A stretch of DNA of 64,000 nt from Euglena gracilis (GCA_039621445.1 CP154955.1:59241564-59305563), one strand, 5' to 3'. Numbered from the stretch's first letter, positions 10,449 to 20,051 are shown. Numbers and translations: made by a program. Notes: generated by a model not told the origin, from the letters alone.

Positions 10449-10564
10449 AGTAATCGCCGTCCCGCCACCGGCATGGCAGCCGCGCCCCGACCTCTGGCGC
10501 CCGCCGCCGCTTCCCGCCGGGCGTGCCGGGCGTCCCCGCGCGGGGGCCCGCCCGCCGCGGCCGC
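10449..10564 (-). CDS. MYST histone acetyltransferase, chromo-barrel exon 1
   Basis: The frame contains RRRAPEVGARLPCRWRDGDY, then one base T before donor GTGTGC. VGARLPCRWRDGDY matches the opening of MYST chromo-barrels, where VG..[LV]....DG.WY.AE[VI]L is usual. The T plus AT of exon 6530-6601 gives the second Tyr of DGDYYEAEVL. Upstream residues are rich in Arg, Gly and Pro. The start at GGACAG|G is my best acceptor; the exon may extend further. This is the most N-terminal exon I can place. Confidence 0.72.
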
Positions 10565-10639
10565 CTGTCCAACGCCAGCGGCGCCGCAAACCCCCGGAGG
10601 CCCCTCCGGCAGGCTTCCTGCTGCGTCCAGAGGCTTTTT

Positions 10640-10930
10640 TAGGACCCGGGGGGGGGAGGGGGTCCGGACCCACCAACCCCCCAGGCCCACCCGGGGCAGG
10701 CCCACCCGGGGGGGGGGGGGGGGGGGCGGAGCTTAGGGGACCCACTTTTGAGGGTAAACTTTGGGACCAAAAAAACTTTCGGCACTTCGCACCGAAAATA
10801 AAAGAAGACCCCGCGTACCCACTCGGCCCGACACCCCGGGGGGCGGGGGGGGGGGGTTCAGCCGGGGCCCAACCCCCCCCCCCGCGCCCCCCCCAACACC
10901 TCACCCCCCCCGGGGCACGAAACTTAAAAA
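10640..10930. repeat. GC-run-rich MITE debris
   Basis: Runs of G and C flank short A-rich segments, similar in style to families A and C. No terminal repeats or target duplication identified. Confidence 0.4.
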
Positions 10931-11221
10931 AAAATCTCTGCTCGTGGCCCCCCTCCCTCTTCCCCTCGCCAGCGGTCGTTTTGGTGGCCAACGCCCTCCC
11001 CCCGGGAGGCGGTGGGGTGGTGCCGCGTGACCCTGCGTTGCGTGAGGAGTCTATGCTTGAAAGGGCAGGGCGAGGGTCAGGTGTTGTTGGCTGACTCCGG
11101 ACGTAATCTGATCGAGAGTCACGGCCCCCCAAAAATAAGACCTTTGCGCTGGCATTACCCCCCCCCCCCGACGCCTGGCCACTTCGTCAGCTTTGCCACT
11201 TTGCCACTTTTTTTTTGCCAG

Positions 11222-11366
11222 CCGGTCCCCGGGGAGTCATCATCATGGTCGGCCCGGGAAAAGAGAAACTACCAGAATGGGTCCCGGGGTGGGGGTATCT
11301 GGAGTGCGCCTATTTCGCATGGGTTGCAAGACTGCGACTTGGCACGCCAGGCGAGGACAAGCCCAG
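11222..11366 (+). CDS. Exon of unknown gene
   Basis: A strong acceptor (TTTTTTTTTGCCAG) and donor CCCAG|GTGGTA bound 145 bases. The frame reads GPRGVIIMVGPGKEKLPEWV, then PGWGYLECAYFAWVARLRL and GTPGEDKP. Codons favour G/C at third positions, like the MYST exons. Aromatic-rich and perhaps membrane-associated; family not recognised. Starts after a phase-1 exon and ends in phase 2. Confidence 0.65.
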
Positions 11367-11394
11367 GTGGTACCCCGCCCCCCCCCCCCGGGCG

Positions 11395-11510
11395 CTTGGC
11401 CAGGCCATGATTGAGGGTAAGGCCAGAGGGCCAACCTTAGGGGGGCCAATTTTGCATGTAAGGAGGAGGGGGGCCAAGCGCCCGGGGGGGGGGGGTAACC
11501 CGAGGGGAGG
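11395..11510 (+). repeat. Dispersed repeat family Q, copy 2
   Basis: Shares GGCCATGATTGAGGGTAAGG and the GGGGGCCAA...TTTTGCATGTAA segment with copy 1. Confidence 0.7.
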
Positions 11511-11904
11511 CTGGGCAAGTCAGCTGGCACCGGCCACAGCCAAAGGTGAACACTTCCTTGGGGTAGGTGGCAATCTCCCGGGGGTTGGTTTCGGTAACCT
11601 TCCTTCGGCTTCGTTTCAATCCCTCCCTTCGGGATGCTGTTCAAAGAATCTCGGGAAAACTCCCCTGTGTTTTCTTTCATTTTCAAGTTTCGCAAGTCTG
11701 ATATTAAATCATGCAATTGTTTTGCCAAACGCCAAATGGGTATGGATTTTGGGCAATATTTTTTTCAGATGGTTCTCTTGGGCACATGCATATTGCAAAA
11801 CTTCTATTTAGGAATACCCCCCCCCCCGATCGACTGCAAACATCCACACTTCGAAGGATTTTAAACAATTATCTAATTAGGTTGGGATTGGTGTAGGTGT
11901 TCAG

Positions 11905-12022
11905 GTTGGCACCACCGATGTTGCCACAAGTTTGCCATTGTGGGGTTTGCTTTATGCAAACGACTGTGGGCACCAATCAACCCACGTCGACGATGTTCGA
12001 CGATGATGGAGTGAACAGAACC
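11905..12022 (+). CDS. Possible cysteine-containing exon
   Basis: Starts after GTGTTCAG and ends at a consensus donor GTATGT. One base plus 39 codons: LAPPMLPQVCHCGVCFMQTT and then VGTNQPTSTMFDDDGVNRT. Four of its first 15 residues are Cys or His, which may bind zinc. Ends in phase 0. Confidence 0.4.
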
Positions 12023-12099
12023 GTATGTGCCTGCCCCCCCCCCAGGAAGTTGTCAACAACGCCTGCCCCCCCCCCTGCACTGGTGAGATGCTCACCACA

Positions 12100-12174
12100 G
12101 GAAATACTGCGGAGGGAAGCCTGCTCCCCACGCCTACGGCAACGTACTCCGCATGGCTTGGAGGAGGGAACCTG
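12100..12174 (+). CDS. Possible terminal exon following 11905-12022
   Basis: The acceptor CTCACCACAG is followed by a phase-0 frame EILRREACSPRLRQRTPHGL, ending EEGT and stop. It would be separated from the previous island by a 77-base intron. The minus strand is open as well. Confidence 0.27.
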
Positions 12175-12384
12175 AGGGGGACAGTTTGAGGCGGGGAGGG
12201 GCACCCCCAGGCTTCGATATAAGGACAGGTGGGGGGCGTCGCAACCCCCCCCCCCCTCCGGTCCAGGGGAGACACCCCCCCAATCTAAATCCCGAGCACC
12301 CACTTTCATTTAATGCGCCGCGGCGAAGTTTGCCGCGGCGCAAAAAAAATTCCGCGGTGCACTAAATGAAAGTCTGCTCCTGAA

Positions 12385-12600
12385 ATTGAACCCTGGGCAC
12401 CCCCCATTCGTTCGGCAACTGTTGTGGAGCTGGGCGGCCGCTTGGGTGGGCCCGCTGACAATGTGGGACGGGGCGGTCCTCAAGCGTCAAATACTGATTT
12501 CCCGCCCTGGCGTATTCGATGCAAAATCCACCGAAACAACTGGCCGACAAAATCCGCATGTTTGGGGTCGACCTCGGGGGAAAAAGTGAGTTCAGGCATC
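12385..12600. other. Coding-like island, strand unresolved
   Basis: Unique sequence open on both strands: plus WSWAAAWVGPLTMWDGAV, minus MRILSASCFGGFCIEYARAG. I cannot choose and therefore do not call a gene. Confidence 0.3.
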
Positions 12601-12667
12601 CTTGGGCCATGGCCCAACCACCGGCCCTCAGGCATAGGACGACCCTTAACCGGGAAAACAAAATTAT

Positions 12668-12677
12668 CAAAAAAAAG

Positions 12678-12711
<34 letters not shown>

Positions 12712-12800
12712 AATAAAATATATGTGACAACAAAAATAAATAAATAAATAATGAATGAATTATAAATAAATAAATAATCGTCATGTATAAATAAATAAAT
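12668..12800. repeat. Poly(A) followed by (AAAT)n
   Basis: A long A run is followed by ATAA/AAAT repeats. It could be the tail of a retroposed sequence, but I see no SINE body or target duplication. Confidence 0.85.
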
Positions 12801-12934
12801 TTATACATGACGATGCACTTTGGGTTTCCATCAACTTAAAAGGAGGAAGAGGCCGTTGTATTCAACAGAGCTTTGGGGGTTGGATCGCCCGACACAGCCC
12901 TGAAAAAAAAAGCAAACAAATGCCAATACCGCAG

Positions 12935-13051
12935 ACAACAAGCTCGGGGACCTGCCAAATGATGCTGACTGGTGGTCTGCATTCGACACAGAATGGTCCC
13001 TAAATCCACTGATGACAAGAGCCAGGACAGAAATGGCGTTGCCAACCTTCG
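12935..13051 (+). CDS. Exon of unknown gene, acidic and Trp-rich
   Basis: After acceptor CAATACCGCAG the frame reads NKLGDLPNDADWWSAFDTEW and then SLNPLMTRARTEMALPTF. Residue composition is much more protein-like than the opposite strand. The right end (GGTCGTC) is a weak donor and therefore approximate. Confidence 0.5.
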
Positions 13052-13491
13052 GTCGTCAGAAAATTTTTGACGCAAAAAAATCCCAATTAACACAAAAAAT
13101 GCAAAAAGAATGGGAATGTGTTGAAAGCTCAAAAGGAAAAGGAAAGAAGTTTGCATTCTTTGAAACATGATGATTCCGAAAACTCCCATTTCTGGCCAAA
13201 CAGTTTCAAAAATTACGGAAAAAATAGGTCACAGCAAAAACCTGGATCAAAATGCAGAAATTGCTGATTCGATGTCATTTTCCCAGCGCAACTCGAAAAA
13301 TCGCTGAGAGAAAAACACACACAAAAAAGGCAAAAAAAATTCCAAAATTGAACAACAAAAAAAATTGAATCCCCCCTGGTCCTGACCCCACTGAAACAGT
13401 CTGAGACACACGTGTCTCGGAACAGTCTCAGACACGCAGAAAAGCGAGAACACGCTTCTTCGGGGTGCGACGTTGGGTGAACAGCACCCAC

Positions 13492-13545
13492 CAGGAGCGG
13501 CGTCCGGGACGTACTGGACAGGGGCCGGATAAAATATACATCCGG
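13492..13545 (-). CDS. Exon of unknown gene (joined to 13709-13782)
   Basis: The acceptor GCTTACAG and donor CCTG|GTGGGT enclose 54 bases encoding GCIFYPAPVQYVPDAAP. Its two leading bases complete the single G left by exon 13709-13782, giving Ala. Confidence 0.5.
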
Positions 13546-13708
13546 CTGTAAGCAACCCTATTGCACAGTGTTGCGATGGGCAGGGGGGAGGGGGATGCTC
13601 AGGCAGGCCTGCGTCAGGGAAGCATAAAATAAGGGGCGGGGAACCCCTCCTGCGCTGACACTCCCGGCGAAGGGCTCGGGGTGCCGGCGGTGCGATGCAG
13701 ACGGCCAC

Positions 13709-13782
13709 CCAAAGCGATGGCTGTGCCTTCCCAGGCAGGCGGCACGCACCACCGTTGACCGCAAAACCTTGAGAATGAGACA
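13709..13782 (-). CDS. Exon of unknown gene
   Basis: A strong acceptor (CCCTTCAGCTCCAG) and donor TTTGG|GTGGCC enclose one base plus VSFSRFCGQRWCVPPAWEGT and AIAL, ending in phase 1. The phase fits the exon at 13492-13545 across a 163-base intron. Two other frames are also open here. Confidence 0.5.
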
Positions 13783-13837
13783 CTGGAGCTGAAGGGCAGG
13801 GGGGTACCTTCGAAAAACGTGGTGCAAAAAAGCCACC

Positions 13838-14055
13838 AAATTCCTTCAGGAGTTCCCTCAATTTGCATGCTTTTCTGCTGTCAGACGAAGATTTTAACCT
13901 ACTGCAGGAATTTTTTTTCCAAAATGAAACTATGTTTTTATGATAAACTTTTGATTAGATTTTGGAGAATGCTGATTCTGAAAGCATGCAACTTGTTGGC
14001 AAAAAATGACAAAAAATTTATCAAAAAAGTTTGGTCTCAGGGGGAAATGGGACTG
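13838..14055 (+). repeat. Dispersed repeat family P, copy 1
   Basis: About 220 bases shared with 61150-61378, including AATTCCTTCAG, GCTGATTCTGAAAG and GTTTGGTCTCAG. Confidence 0.75.
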
Positions 14056-14145
14056 AAACGTGGAATTGTTGAAGCAAAGCAAAAGCAGAATTAAAAAATC
14101 GCCAGGAAAACAACACAAAACACGCGAAAAAGTGAAAATATGCAT

Positions 14146-14393
14146 AAACCCCCCAATAACACCACCCCCAAATAACACCCCCCAAATAACACAGAGTACA
14201 ACACAAAACCCAACCCCCCCCCCTCGGGGGCCGATTTCGAGCGCCCAAATAACACACCCCCTTGTTTTCCTTTGGTTTTCCATGTAAAAATAACACCCCC
14301 CCAAATAACACCCCCCCCTGGGGCCCCAGTTCGGGTGCCCAAATAACGCACCGGGGGGGGGGGGGGTGTTATTTGGGGGGGGGTTTACTTTGT
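14146..14393 (+). mobile_element. Family F element, copy 1
   Basis: Built of repeated CCCAAATAACACCCCC units that turn into their inverse (GGTGTTATTTGGGGG) at the right end, with outer ends TAAACCCC and GGGGTTTA. Related copies lie at 16237, 37736 and 47055. No convincing target duplication was found. Confidence 0.65.
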
Positions 14394-14399
14394 TCAAGT

Positions 14400-14891
14400 C
14401 GAAAACAAAGGGAGGGGAAAACCAAAGAAAAGCAACTGCTGGATTCGTCTGTTCACAAACTCAGATCCATACACCATACAGGTTGCAACTTGCAACAGGA
14501 ACTTAAATCAAATCTGCCCTCAGTTGACCGAGCTTCATTGCCTATCGACAAGTATTATTCTTCTGATTTGGTAACATGTAATAATACATCGTTTTTTAAA
14601 AACAAAACTACGCAAACTGGGAAACATCTAGCTTTGGGGAGTACGTTTGTCTCCCAGTTCTTTGCTCCCAATACATACAATATTCTCACAGCCTCAATGC
14701 AGTTTGTAACCCAACGAAATAAGCACGTCACCACTGCCATCGTGTTGCTTTTAAGGCGATCCTTGCATGGAAGTGGTCAACTGACAGAAACTCGGGTTGG
14801 GCGAAGAGAGTCCATAGGAGTAGCTTCCCCAACTCGGGGCCAAAAGATTCACTTAATTACCCCTCACAGAGTACCTTTCCTTTGGGAGTAA
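14400..14891 (+). CDS. Open frame of about 160 codons, unknown
   Basis: A single frame runs through unique lower-GC sequence without G or C runs and ends at TAA 14889. It includes DSSVHKLRSIHHTGCNLQQE and YNILTASMQFVTQRNKHV. No start in unique sequence: the frame begins inside the family F element. It could be a terminal exon or a fossil of a mobile-element gene. No family recognised. Confidence 0.32.
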   Translation, partial: RKQREGKTKEKQLLDSSVHKLRSIHHTGCNLQQELKSNLPSVDRASLPIDKYYSSDLVTCNNTSFFKNKTTQTGKHLALGSTFVSQFFAPNTYNILTASMQFVTQRNKHVTTAIVLLLRRSLHGSGQLTETRVGRRESIGVASPTRGQKIHLITPHRVPFLWE

Positions 14892-15059
14892 ACCCACTTT
14901 TCAAAAAAAATACCCCTCCATGACAGTTGGTGGGTTGACCCCAAACCCAATCCCAAAACAACTCCCAATTCGACCGGAAATTCTTTTAAAAAAATTCCAG
15001 GTCGGCCTCGGCCAAGCTGCAGATGCCACCAGTAGCCTTAACCGGGGGGGGGGGGGGGC

Positions 15060-15490
15060 GGCTAGCCTAGCCTCGAAAAAAATGTCTGTGCAAAAGTTTT
15101 TTGGGCAAAAAAAATCTGCAAAAATCCGCATTTTTTGAAGGAAAAAATGGCAAAAAATGTGCAAAATCTGACGAAGAAGGCGCAAAAATCACAAAAATGC
15201 AAAAAATGCCCCCAAAAAAACATGCAAAAATGGCACCAAATTTACAAAAATTGATGGAATTATGAGGAAAGTTTCAGTTTCAAAAATTTCGAAAACTTCA
15301 AAAAAATCCAAAAATGGTCAAAAAATGAAAAAATATGGATACATCAGGAAAAAAAATGCGCCAAACAGCAAAAAAAAGCACTGGAAAAAAATAAATGCGC
15401 AAAAAAATGTGCAAAAATGCGCTTTTTGGGGAAAATTTGAAAAATTCTCAAAAAAATGTGCAAAAATGCAAAAAAAAAAAAGTGAAACGC
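15060..15490. repeat. A-rich degenerate CAAAAATG repeats
   Basis: Many spaced copies of CAAAAATG/TGCAAAA units; no gene seen. Confidence 0.7.
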
Positions 15491-15569
15491 CCCCCCCCCC
15501 CCGCTTAACCCACCTCCCACCCTCCCCGGGGGTCTGGGTCACACCAAGGGTAAGTGAATCTGTGCTCAG

Positions 15570-15698
15570 GGTCCAAAGCTAAAGGAAGGATTGCTGCGGA
15601 GCTTCTGCTCTGGAGCCATTATCTCAGGGCTTGGCGCTGCGCCGCAGTTTAAGTTGCTTGTGTCTGGCCCGGTCCGGTGGTCGTCGAATCCGGGGTTT
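15570..15698 (+). CDS. Exon of unknown gene, hydrolase-like pattern
   Basis: The acceptor CTGTGCTCAG and donor TTT|GTAAAC enclose 43 codons in phase 0: GPKLKEGLLRSFCSGAIISG, then LGAAPQFKLLVSGPVRW. The layout S-G-A, about ten residues, then FKLLVSG loosely recalls the nucleophile elbow and next strand of FSH1/OVCA2-type hydrolases (G-F-S-Q-G-A...FxxxxSG), but the G-F-S core is not intact. Assignment is tentative; the exon call is better. Confidence 0.45.
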
Positions 15699-15779
15699 GT
15701 AAACCGGGTGTTTACTGCTTGGCGTGGGTAGAGCGGGGATCATTTCCCTCATACCCCCCCTCCCAGCGACCGGGTTCCT

Positions 15780-16230
15780 ACAACCCCCTACCTGCTACCT
15801 GGAGTTGGTCGGTATGAAAGGGCGGCTGGTGGGAGAAGGAGAGGGGAGGAGGGTACAATACGCCTTTTGTTTGGAGGTCCTGAGGTGAAAACTCAGGGGG
15901 ACGGCAAAGATGGTTCAGCGTTTCCTGTGAGTTGGGCATTGCTGGGGAGGGGCATCCAGCCTTCCTGCGCACTTGAAAGGGAAATCCCCTGCATTTGGTG
16001 GGAGGTCCTTCAGGGTCTGCTGCGTCCCAATGCTTCAGCCACTGCTGCAGCCCACCACGGAATCCGGGAAATTTGAAGCGAAACCAGCGCCGTAAAAAGG
16101 AAGGGGGCGAAGGCAGCCTGAAACCTCCGTACCTCCACTCGGGATCAACCCCGACCGAATGAGAGACCAACCCAATATTAAAACGCACCATGACATGCAA
16201 ACTGGGAACCATGAGTTCCACCAACGAGCC
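15780..16230. other. Long open region, strand unresolved
   Basis: The minus frame is open for about 130 protein-like codons (for example VELMVPSLHVMVRFNIGL). The plus strand carries a 30-base candidate exon (15897-15926) between CTCAG and GTGAGT. I cannot decide between them. Confidence 0.3.
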
Positions 16231-16236
16231 CAAAAA

Positions 16237-16624
16237 GTAAACCCTCCCCCCAAATAATACCCCCCCCCCTCGGGTCCGAACTTCACCCGAATAATTCCCT
16301 CCCCCTCGAGTCCGAACCCCCCCCCCCCCCCGGTTTCGGGCCGAAGGCCTGGATTTCGACCTGAAAATGTACGTAAAAATTACAATCTCTGACAACAAAT
16401 TACGAAAAAAAGTCGATTTTTCTGGATCATCTGACTTCCAAAAAAAATGGTAAATTTCATAAGAAAGCACAAAAGATGACCCCAAAGGGGGGTTTCGACG
16501 CAATTTTGGCTCCTACGGGACTTCGAAAAATTTCGAAAACTTTGGGGTGCTATTACCCCCCCCCCCGGGACTTCAGGCGAAAAAATAACACCCCGAGGGG
16601 ATATTATTTGGGGGTGGGGGTTAC
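16237..16624 (+). mobile_element. Family F element, copy 2
   Basis: Left end GTAAACCCTCCCCCCAAATA and right end reading GTAACCCCCACCCCCAAATA on the other strand form a clear terminal inverted repeat. It encloses 388 bases without a gene. Confidence 0.75.
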
Positions 16625-16899
16625 AAGAACGGGCCTTATTTTCAGAGGGGGGGGGGACGCAACGGCCAGGACCCCCCCAAGCACTTGATCGGAAGGCGGA
16701 AGGTTCCTGCTGCCAGCAGAGGCTCGGGCTCGGCTTCGAGGGAGCGGGGGCGGGGCGGGGGGGGACTCAGGGGACGCCTCAGGAGGGTGGGGAGGGGGGG
16801 GACAGTGGCTGCCCCCTGGTTGGTTTTCGCCTCGGCCGGGTGGCAGCTGCCTCGGCGGTCTGTGGGCCGCGTGACGGGCGTCACGCGGCAGCCCGTCAC

Positions 16900-17039
16900 G
16901 CGGCACACACGTCACGTGTCACGTCACACACGTCACACATGTCACACGTCACATCACACATGTCACACGTCACGTCACACACGTCACACGTCACGTCACA
17001 CACTCACACACGTCACACGTCACGTCACACACGTCACAC
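16900..17039. repeat. Tandem repeat GTCACACGTCAC
   Basis: Nested repeats of GTCACA and CGTCACACGTCA. On the minus strand the array (GTGTGACGTGAC units) starts exactly at the donor of exon 17040-17115. Confidence 0.92.
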
Positions 17040-17115
17040 GTCACGTCGCTGAGGACTGCCAGCGATGAATGGCACCGCGGAACCCCAACAGAACAAAATA
17101 ACGTCATCAATCTCT
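17040..17115 (-). CDS. Exon of unknown gene
   Basis: A very strong acceptor (ACCTTTTTTTCCAG) and donor GAC|GTGTGA. One base plus 25 codons: EIDDVILFCWGSAVPFIAGS and then PQRRD, ending in phase 0. The middle is hydrophobic. Family not recognised. Confidence 0.6.
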
Positions 17116-17314
17116 CTGGAAAAAAAGGTACAAATGTCCTTTTGTGTGCAACTGATTTTCACTTGTTCCAAGTCCAATTTTATTGTTGTAGTGCATAATA
17201 TTATTCGTGAATGCCACTTCTCAATCCAGTTTTTCGGCGATTTTGAAACACGTTTCCACACTCCACCCCACAGTGACCCAAAACATACCCCTCACCCTGC
17301 ACGCATCCCCCGCA

Positions 17315-17591
17315 CAGGGGTTTTTTTTAAGACCGGGGGGGGTCCCCCCACCCACCCACCCCCTTGGGGCCCCCCCAGGGGGGGGGTCCGGGGGACCCAC
17401 AAAAAAAAATTGGCCGAAAATCGCGAAAAGTGCTAAAAATAGCACTTTTTCGGCGCCTTTGGCGCCGAAAAGTGTACCCCACCCCCCCTCCGGGGGGACC
17501 CCCCTGGGGAGGGGGACCCCTGGGGGGGGGGGGGCTCGGCCAGACCCACCCCCCCACCCCCCCCAGGGGTCCACGACTAAAAAAACCCCTG
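17315..17591 (+). mobile_element. hAT-like MITE, family A, copy 1
   Basis: Ends CAGGGGTTTTTTT and AAAAAAACCCCTG are inverted repeats. A perfect 8-base target duplication cccccgca occupies 17307-17314 and 17592-17599. Inside are G/C runs, an A-rich core and a perfect hairpin CGGCGCC-TTT-GGCGCCG near 17449-17466. No ORF. Confidence 0.93.
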
Positions 17592-17624
17592 CCCCCGCAC
17601 ATCCACAACTATACAATAACGACG

Positions 17625-17699
17625 AATACATATCATATACATATACATACATATACATACATATCATATACATATACATACATATACATATGCATATGC

Positions 17700-17733
<34 letters not shown>

Positions 17734-17995
17734 GTATACATCTACATATACATATACATACACACATACATATACATATACATATGCATATGCATATGCA
17801 TATGCATGTACATATACATATATATATATACATGTACATATACATGTACATATACATATCCATCCATCCATCCATCCATCCATCCATCCATCCATCCATC
17901 CATCCATCCATCCATCCATCCATCCATCCATCCATCCATCCATCCATCCATCCATCCATCCATCCATCCATCCATCCATCCATCCATCCATCCAT
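17625..17995. repeat. (TATACA)n then (CATC)n
   Basis: About 235 bases of TACATA variants followed by about 130 bases of pure CATC. Confidence 0.97.
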
Positions 17996-18000
17996 ATCAA

Positions 18001-18047
18001 ATGAAGCGCATCCTCGTGAGCTGTGGCGACGAGGCAGGCTGTGTGTG
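18001..18047 (+). CDS. Possible exon starting at ATG after the CATC repeat
   Basis: ATG 18001 opens [15 protein letters not shown] before a consensus donor [16 protein letters not shown]...V resembles a WD40 blade strand, but the evidence is thin. The phase at this donor does not fit the next island; an upstream donor T|GTGTGT would. Confidence 0.32.
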
Positions 18048-18085
18048 GTGAGTGGTGGTTGCGGGCGATGCCTGCTAAGCAACAG

Positions 18086-18212
18086 CATCCGTGGAGGTGG
18101 TGCACGACAAAAACTTTTTGAGTGCTTGTGCGGGGCAGGGGCGAAGACATAAGCTGTGGTCGGCCCGTGGTGGCGAGGGGACCCAGGGCAATGGACGGAC
18201 AGGGGTTGCGAT
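18086..18212 (+). CDS. Possible exon, WD40-like
   Basis: Between acceptor CTAAGCAACAG and consensus donor GTAAGT. It reads [20 protein letters not shown], then [16 protein letters not shown]. The H...FLSACA.....KLW pattern is that of a WD40 blade. The intron before it would be only about 40 bases. The minus strand is also open. Confidence 0.4.
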
Positions 18213-18246
18213 GTAAGTGTCCTGATGTCACCATTGAACATAACCC

Positions 18247-18487
18247 CGGGGGGGGGATTGATATCGGAGGCCTTCAGGGAAATTGTGGGAAAATGCAGAA
18301 AATTCCAGAAGAATTGCGGGAAAAAAACCGCGGAAAACTGCTGGGGGGAAAGCGAAAAATTGCGGAAAATTGTGGAATTGCAAGAAATTGTACAAAATTG
18401 CGGAAAAACTGCGGAAAATTGCGGGGAAAAAAATTGTGGGGAAATTGCGGAAACTGCGGGAAAATTGCAGATATCAATTTCCCCCTG
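18247..18487 (+). mobile_element. MITE, family G
   Basis: Terminal inverted repeats (G-run)ATTGATATC and GATATCAATTTCCCCCTG, with 8-base flanks cataaccc and aataaccc (7/8). The inside is an array of degenerate GGAAAATTGC units. It lies in a putative intron right after the donor at 18213. Confidence 0.7.
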
Positions 18488-18499
18488 AATAACCCCCCT

Positions 18500-18885
18500 C
18501 CTGGACGCATCAAAAGCCGCTCCAGAGAAATGCCAATGTTTTGCCTAGGGATTTGCAAGCATATATTTTTGAACCCGTTTTGGACAGATCCAAAACTCGA
18601 ACGATGGGGAAAATGTTCAACAAATGGGCAAATGTCACTTGTGGTCGATAAATTTCTGACCAAAAAAGCCTCCCAACTGTGGAACCCTGGGGCTTTGATT
18701 GGGTGCCAGCAATGATGCCAAATAAGAAGGTGCTTCCAGGGTGTGTGGCCATGAGGGCACCATTGACCAAACTGATTAGAAATTGATGCAGCACCTATGA
18801 AACATCTGTGCACCCAGCATGAAGTCGAGCGTCGGGGGGTGTATAATATGGGCATTTTTTATTTTTAAATCCAAAGTGTGCATCT
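18500..18885. other. Unique open region, no decision
   Basis: All frames on the minus strand and one on the plus strand are open for 70-95 codons. This may be a decayed mobile-element gene. No family recognised. Confidence 0.3.
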
Positions 18886-18887
18886 TT

Positions 18888-18965
18888 GGGTAAGAATTGA
18901 ACCCCCAAGTGCACCTGTGTATTACGTTGCTAGCTGCTGGCCAAAATACTATACCACAATGCGAG
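18888..18965 (-). other. tRNA-like relic
   Basis: On the minus strand GTGGTATAG followed about 50 bases later by GGGGGTTCAATTC resembles A-box and B-box spacing. Acceptor and T stems pair poorly, so it is not a functional tRNA by eye. It may be a pseudogene or the head of a SINE. Confidence 0.2.
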
Positions 18966-19502
18966 AAAAATCTTTAAAAAAAATTGAAAATTTTCGCCTT
19001 AAAAAAATAAAATAAAGTAAAATAATAAAAATAAGAATGCCTGGGGGGGGGACGGTGACTTGGACAGCAGGGGGCAAGGAGTCGAGAGCGTCAAATTGGA
19101 AATGGGCAAGCCCAGGCCATGGCTGGTCCCGCCAGTGGCACGAGGGCGCATTGCCCCGGCGACGAAATGTGTGATTAAAGCCGGAGGGGGGAATGAGGGG
19201 ATTAAGCGATAAATAGCGCGGCCCGCCTTTCCGCGCGTGCCAAGGGGGTCCGAACGACGGCCGACGGCTACTGAAAGCAACGCAACGCAAGAACTACTCC
19301 AAAAATGACGAAACAACGATGAACCATAACACATACGACATCCACACAAGGTGGCCAGGGTAAGGTGCCCAAATGAGGGAGGGAGGGGGGGGGAGGGTGC
19401 TACCCCCCTCCCCCCCCTCATTTAATACCTTGGGGTTAGTGTTAGGGTTGGAATTAGGGTTGGGTTTAGAGTAAAGGTTTATAAATCCCCCGATTTTGGC
19501 AC

Positions 19503-19551
19503 CTTCCAAGGCAAAACATCCATTGCCGTCTCGCTGCCCTTTGGCTTCGGG
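19503..19551 (-). CDS. Possible exon
   Basis: The acceptor AAATTCTTGTCCAG and donor AAG|GTGCCA enclose 49 bases: PKPKGSETAMDVLPWK in one phase or PEAKGQRDGNGCFALE in phase 0. The plus strand also has a fair frame ending in a stop. Confidence 0.32.
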
Positions 19552-19781
19552 CTGGACAAGAATTTGATGACAGATGGAAAAAAGCTGCCTGTCTGACGGC
19601 CTCAACTCAAACAGTGACAGCCCTGTGGTAGCACATTTTGTATATGTTCACCTCGCTTAAAAAAGTGGAAAACACTCCTTTTTTTGCTGAGCCCTGCACC
19701 CCCCAAAAGCCATTCTACACTGAACCGCTTTCGGGTGGTGCCAAACAAATGCACACCCATGAGGCACACCCGAAACTCCAG

Positions 19782-19816
19782 TCCGATAATGTGCCCACCC
19801 GTGCACTTGAATGGGG
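19782..19816 (+). CDS. Micro-exon of a plus-strand gene ending at 20825
   Basis: The acceptor GAAACTCCAG and consensus donor GTAAGT enclose 35 bases: one base, PIMCPPVHLNG, one base. The phase fits exon 20031-20051 (G+CC gives Ala). Confidence 0.42.
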
Positions 19817-19903
19817 GTAAGTCAAAAGCACCGGTATCACATGAGTTCAAGACCAGAAAGGGGCAAAGGCCAGAAATGCGTAGCAATGCGACACATAACT
19901 CAC

Positions 19904-19941
19904 CCAGCGAGCAGAGGAAAAGGGGCCTATGGGCCCCAGTC
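19904..19941 (-). CDS. Possible micro-exon
   Basis: Strong acceptor CCTCCACCCGTAG and consensus donor GTGAGT enclose 38 bases encoding LGPIGPFSSARW. It conflicts with the plus-strand chain 19782-20825, so one of the two strands must be wrong or the genes overlap. Confidence 0.35.
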
Positions 19942-20030
19942 CTACGGGTGGAGGGGGCAGTGATGCGAGCAGGCTGAATTAGGCCGGCACCATCCCTGCC
20001 GGCGTGGGTCGACCTCACCTTAAAATTCAG

Positions 20031-20051
20031 CCTGGCAGCTGGAAGACAACG
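20031..20051 (+). CDS. 21-base micro-exon
   Basis: The acceptor TTAAAATTCAG and donor GTGAGG enclose CC, six codons (WQLEDN) and G. Phase 1 at both sides, matching its neighbours. Confidence 0.45.

Noticed and set aside
12668-12712. Poly(A) tail of a processed pseudogene or SINE
   Set aside because: No target duplication or upstream retroposed body is visible.
15550-15569. 20-base intron GTAAGT...CTCAG
   Set aside because: No coding island lies upstream of the donor, so the pairing is probably accidental. Candidate 22-24-base introns near 31520 and 43052 are equally unsupported.
17449-17466. GGCGCC hairpins as bacterial-type terminators
   Set aside because: They are internal parts of MITE families A and B and recur at the same place in each copy.
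17742-18241. Met-Asp-Gly-Trp and Pro-Ser-Ile-His repeat proteins
   Set aside because: They are the two strands of the (CATC)n repeat; the same applies at 63120-63459.
19430-19480. Telomere or interstitial telomeric repeat (GGGTTAG/TTAGGG)
   Set aside because: Only scattered imperfect units; the same at 22724 and 2095. Not a telomeric array.
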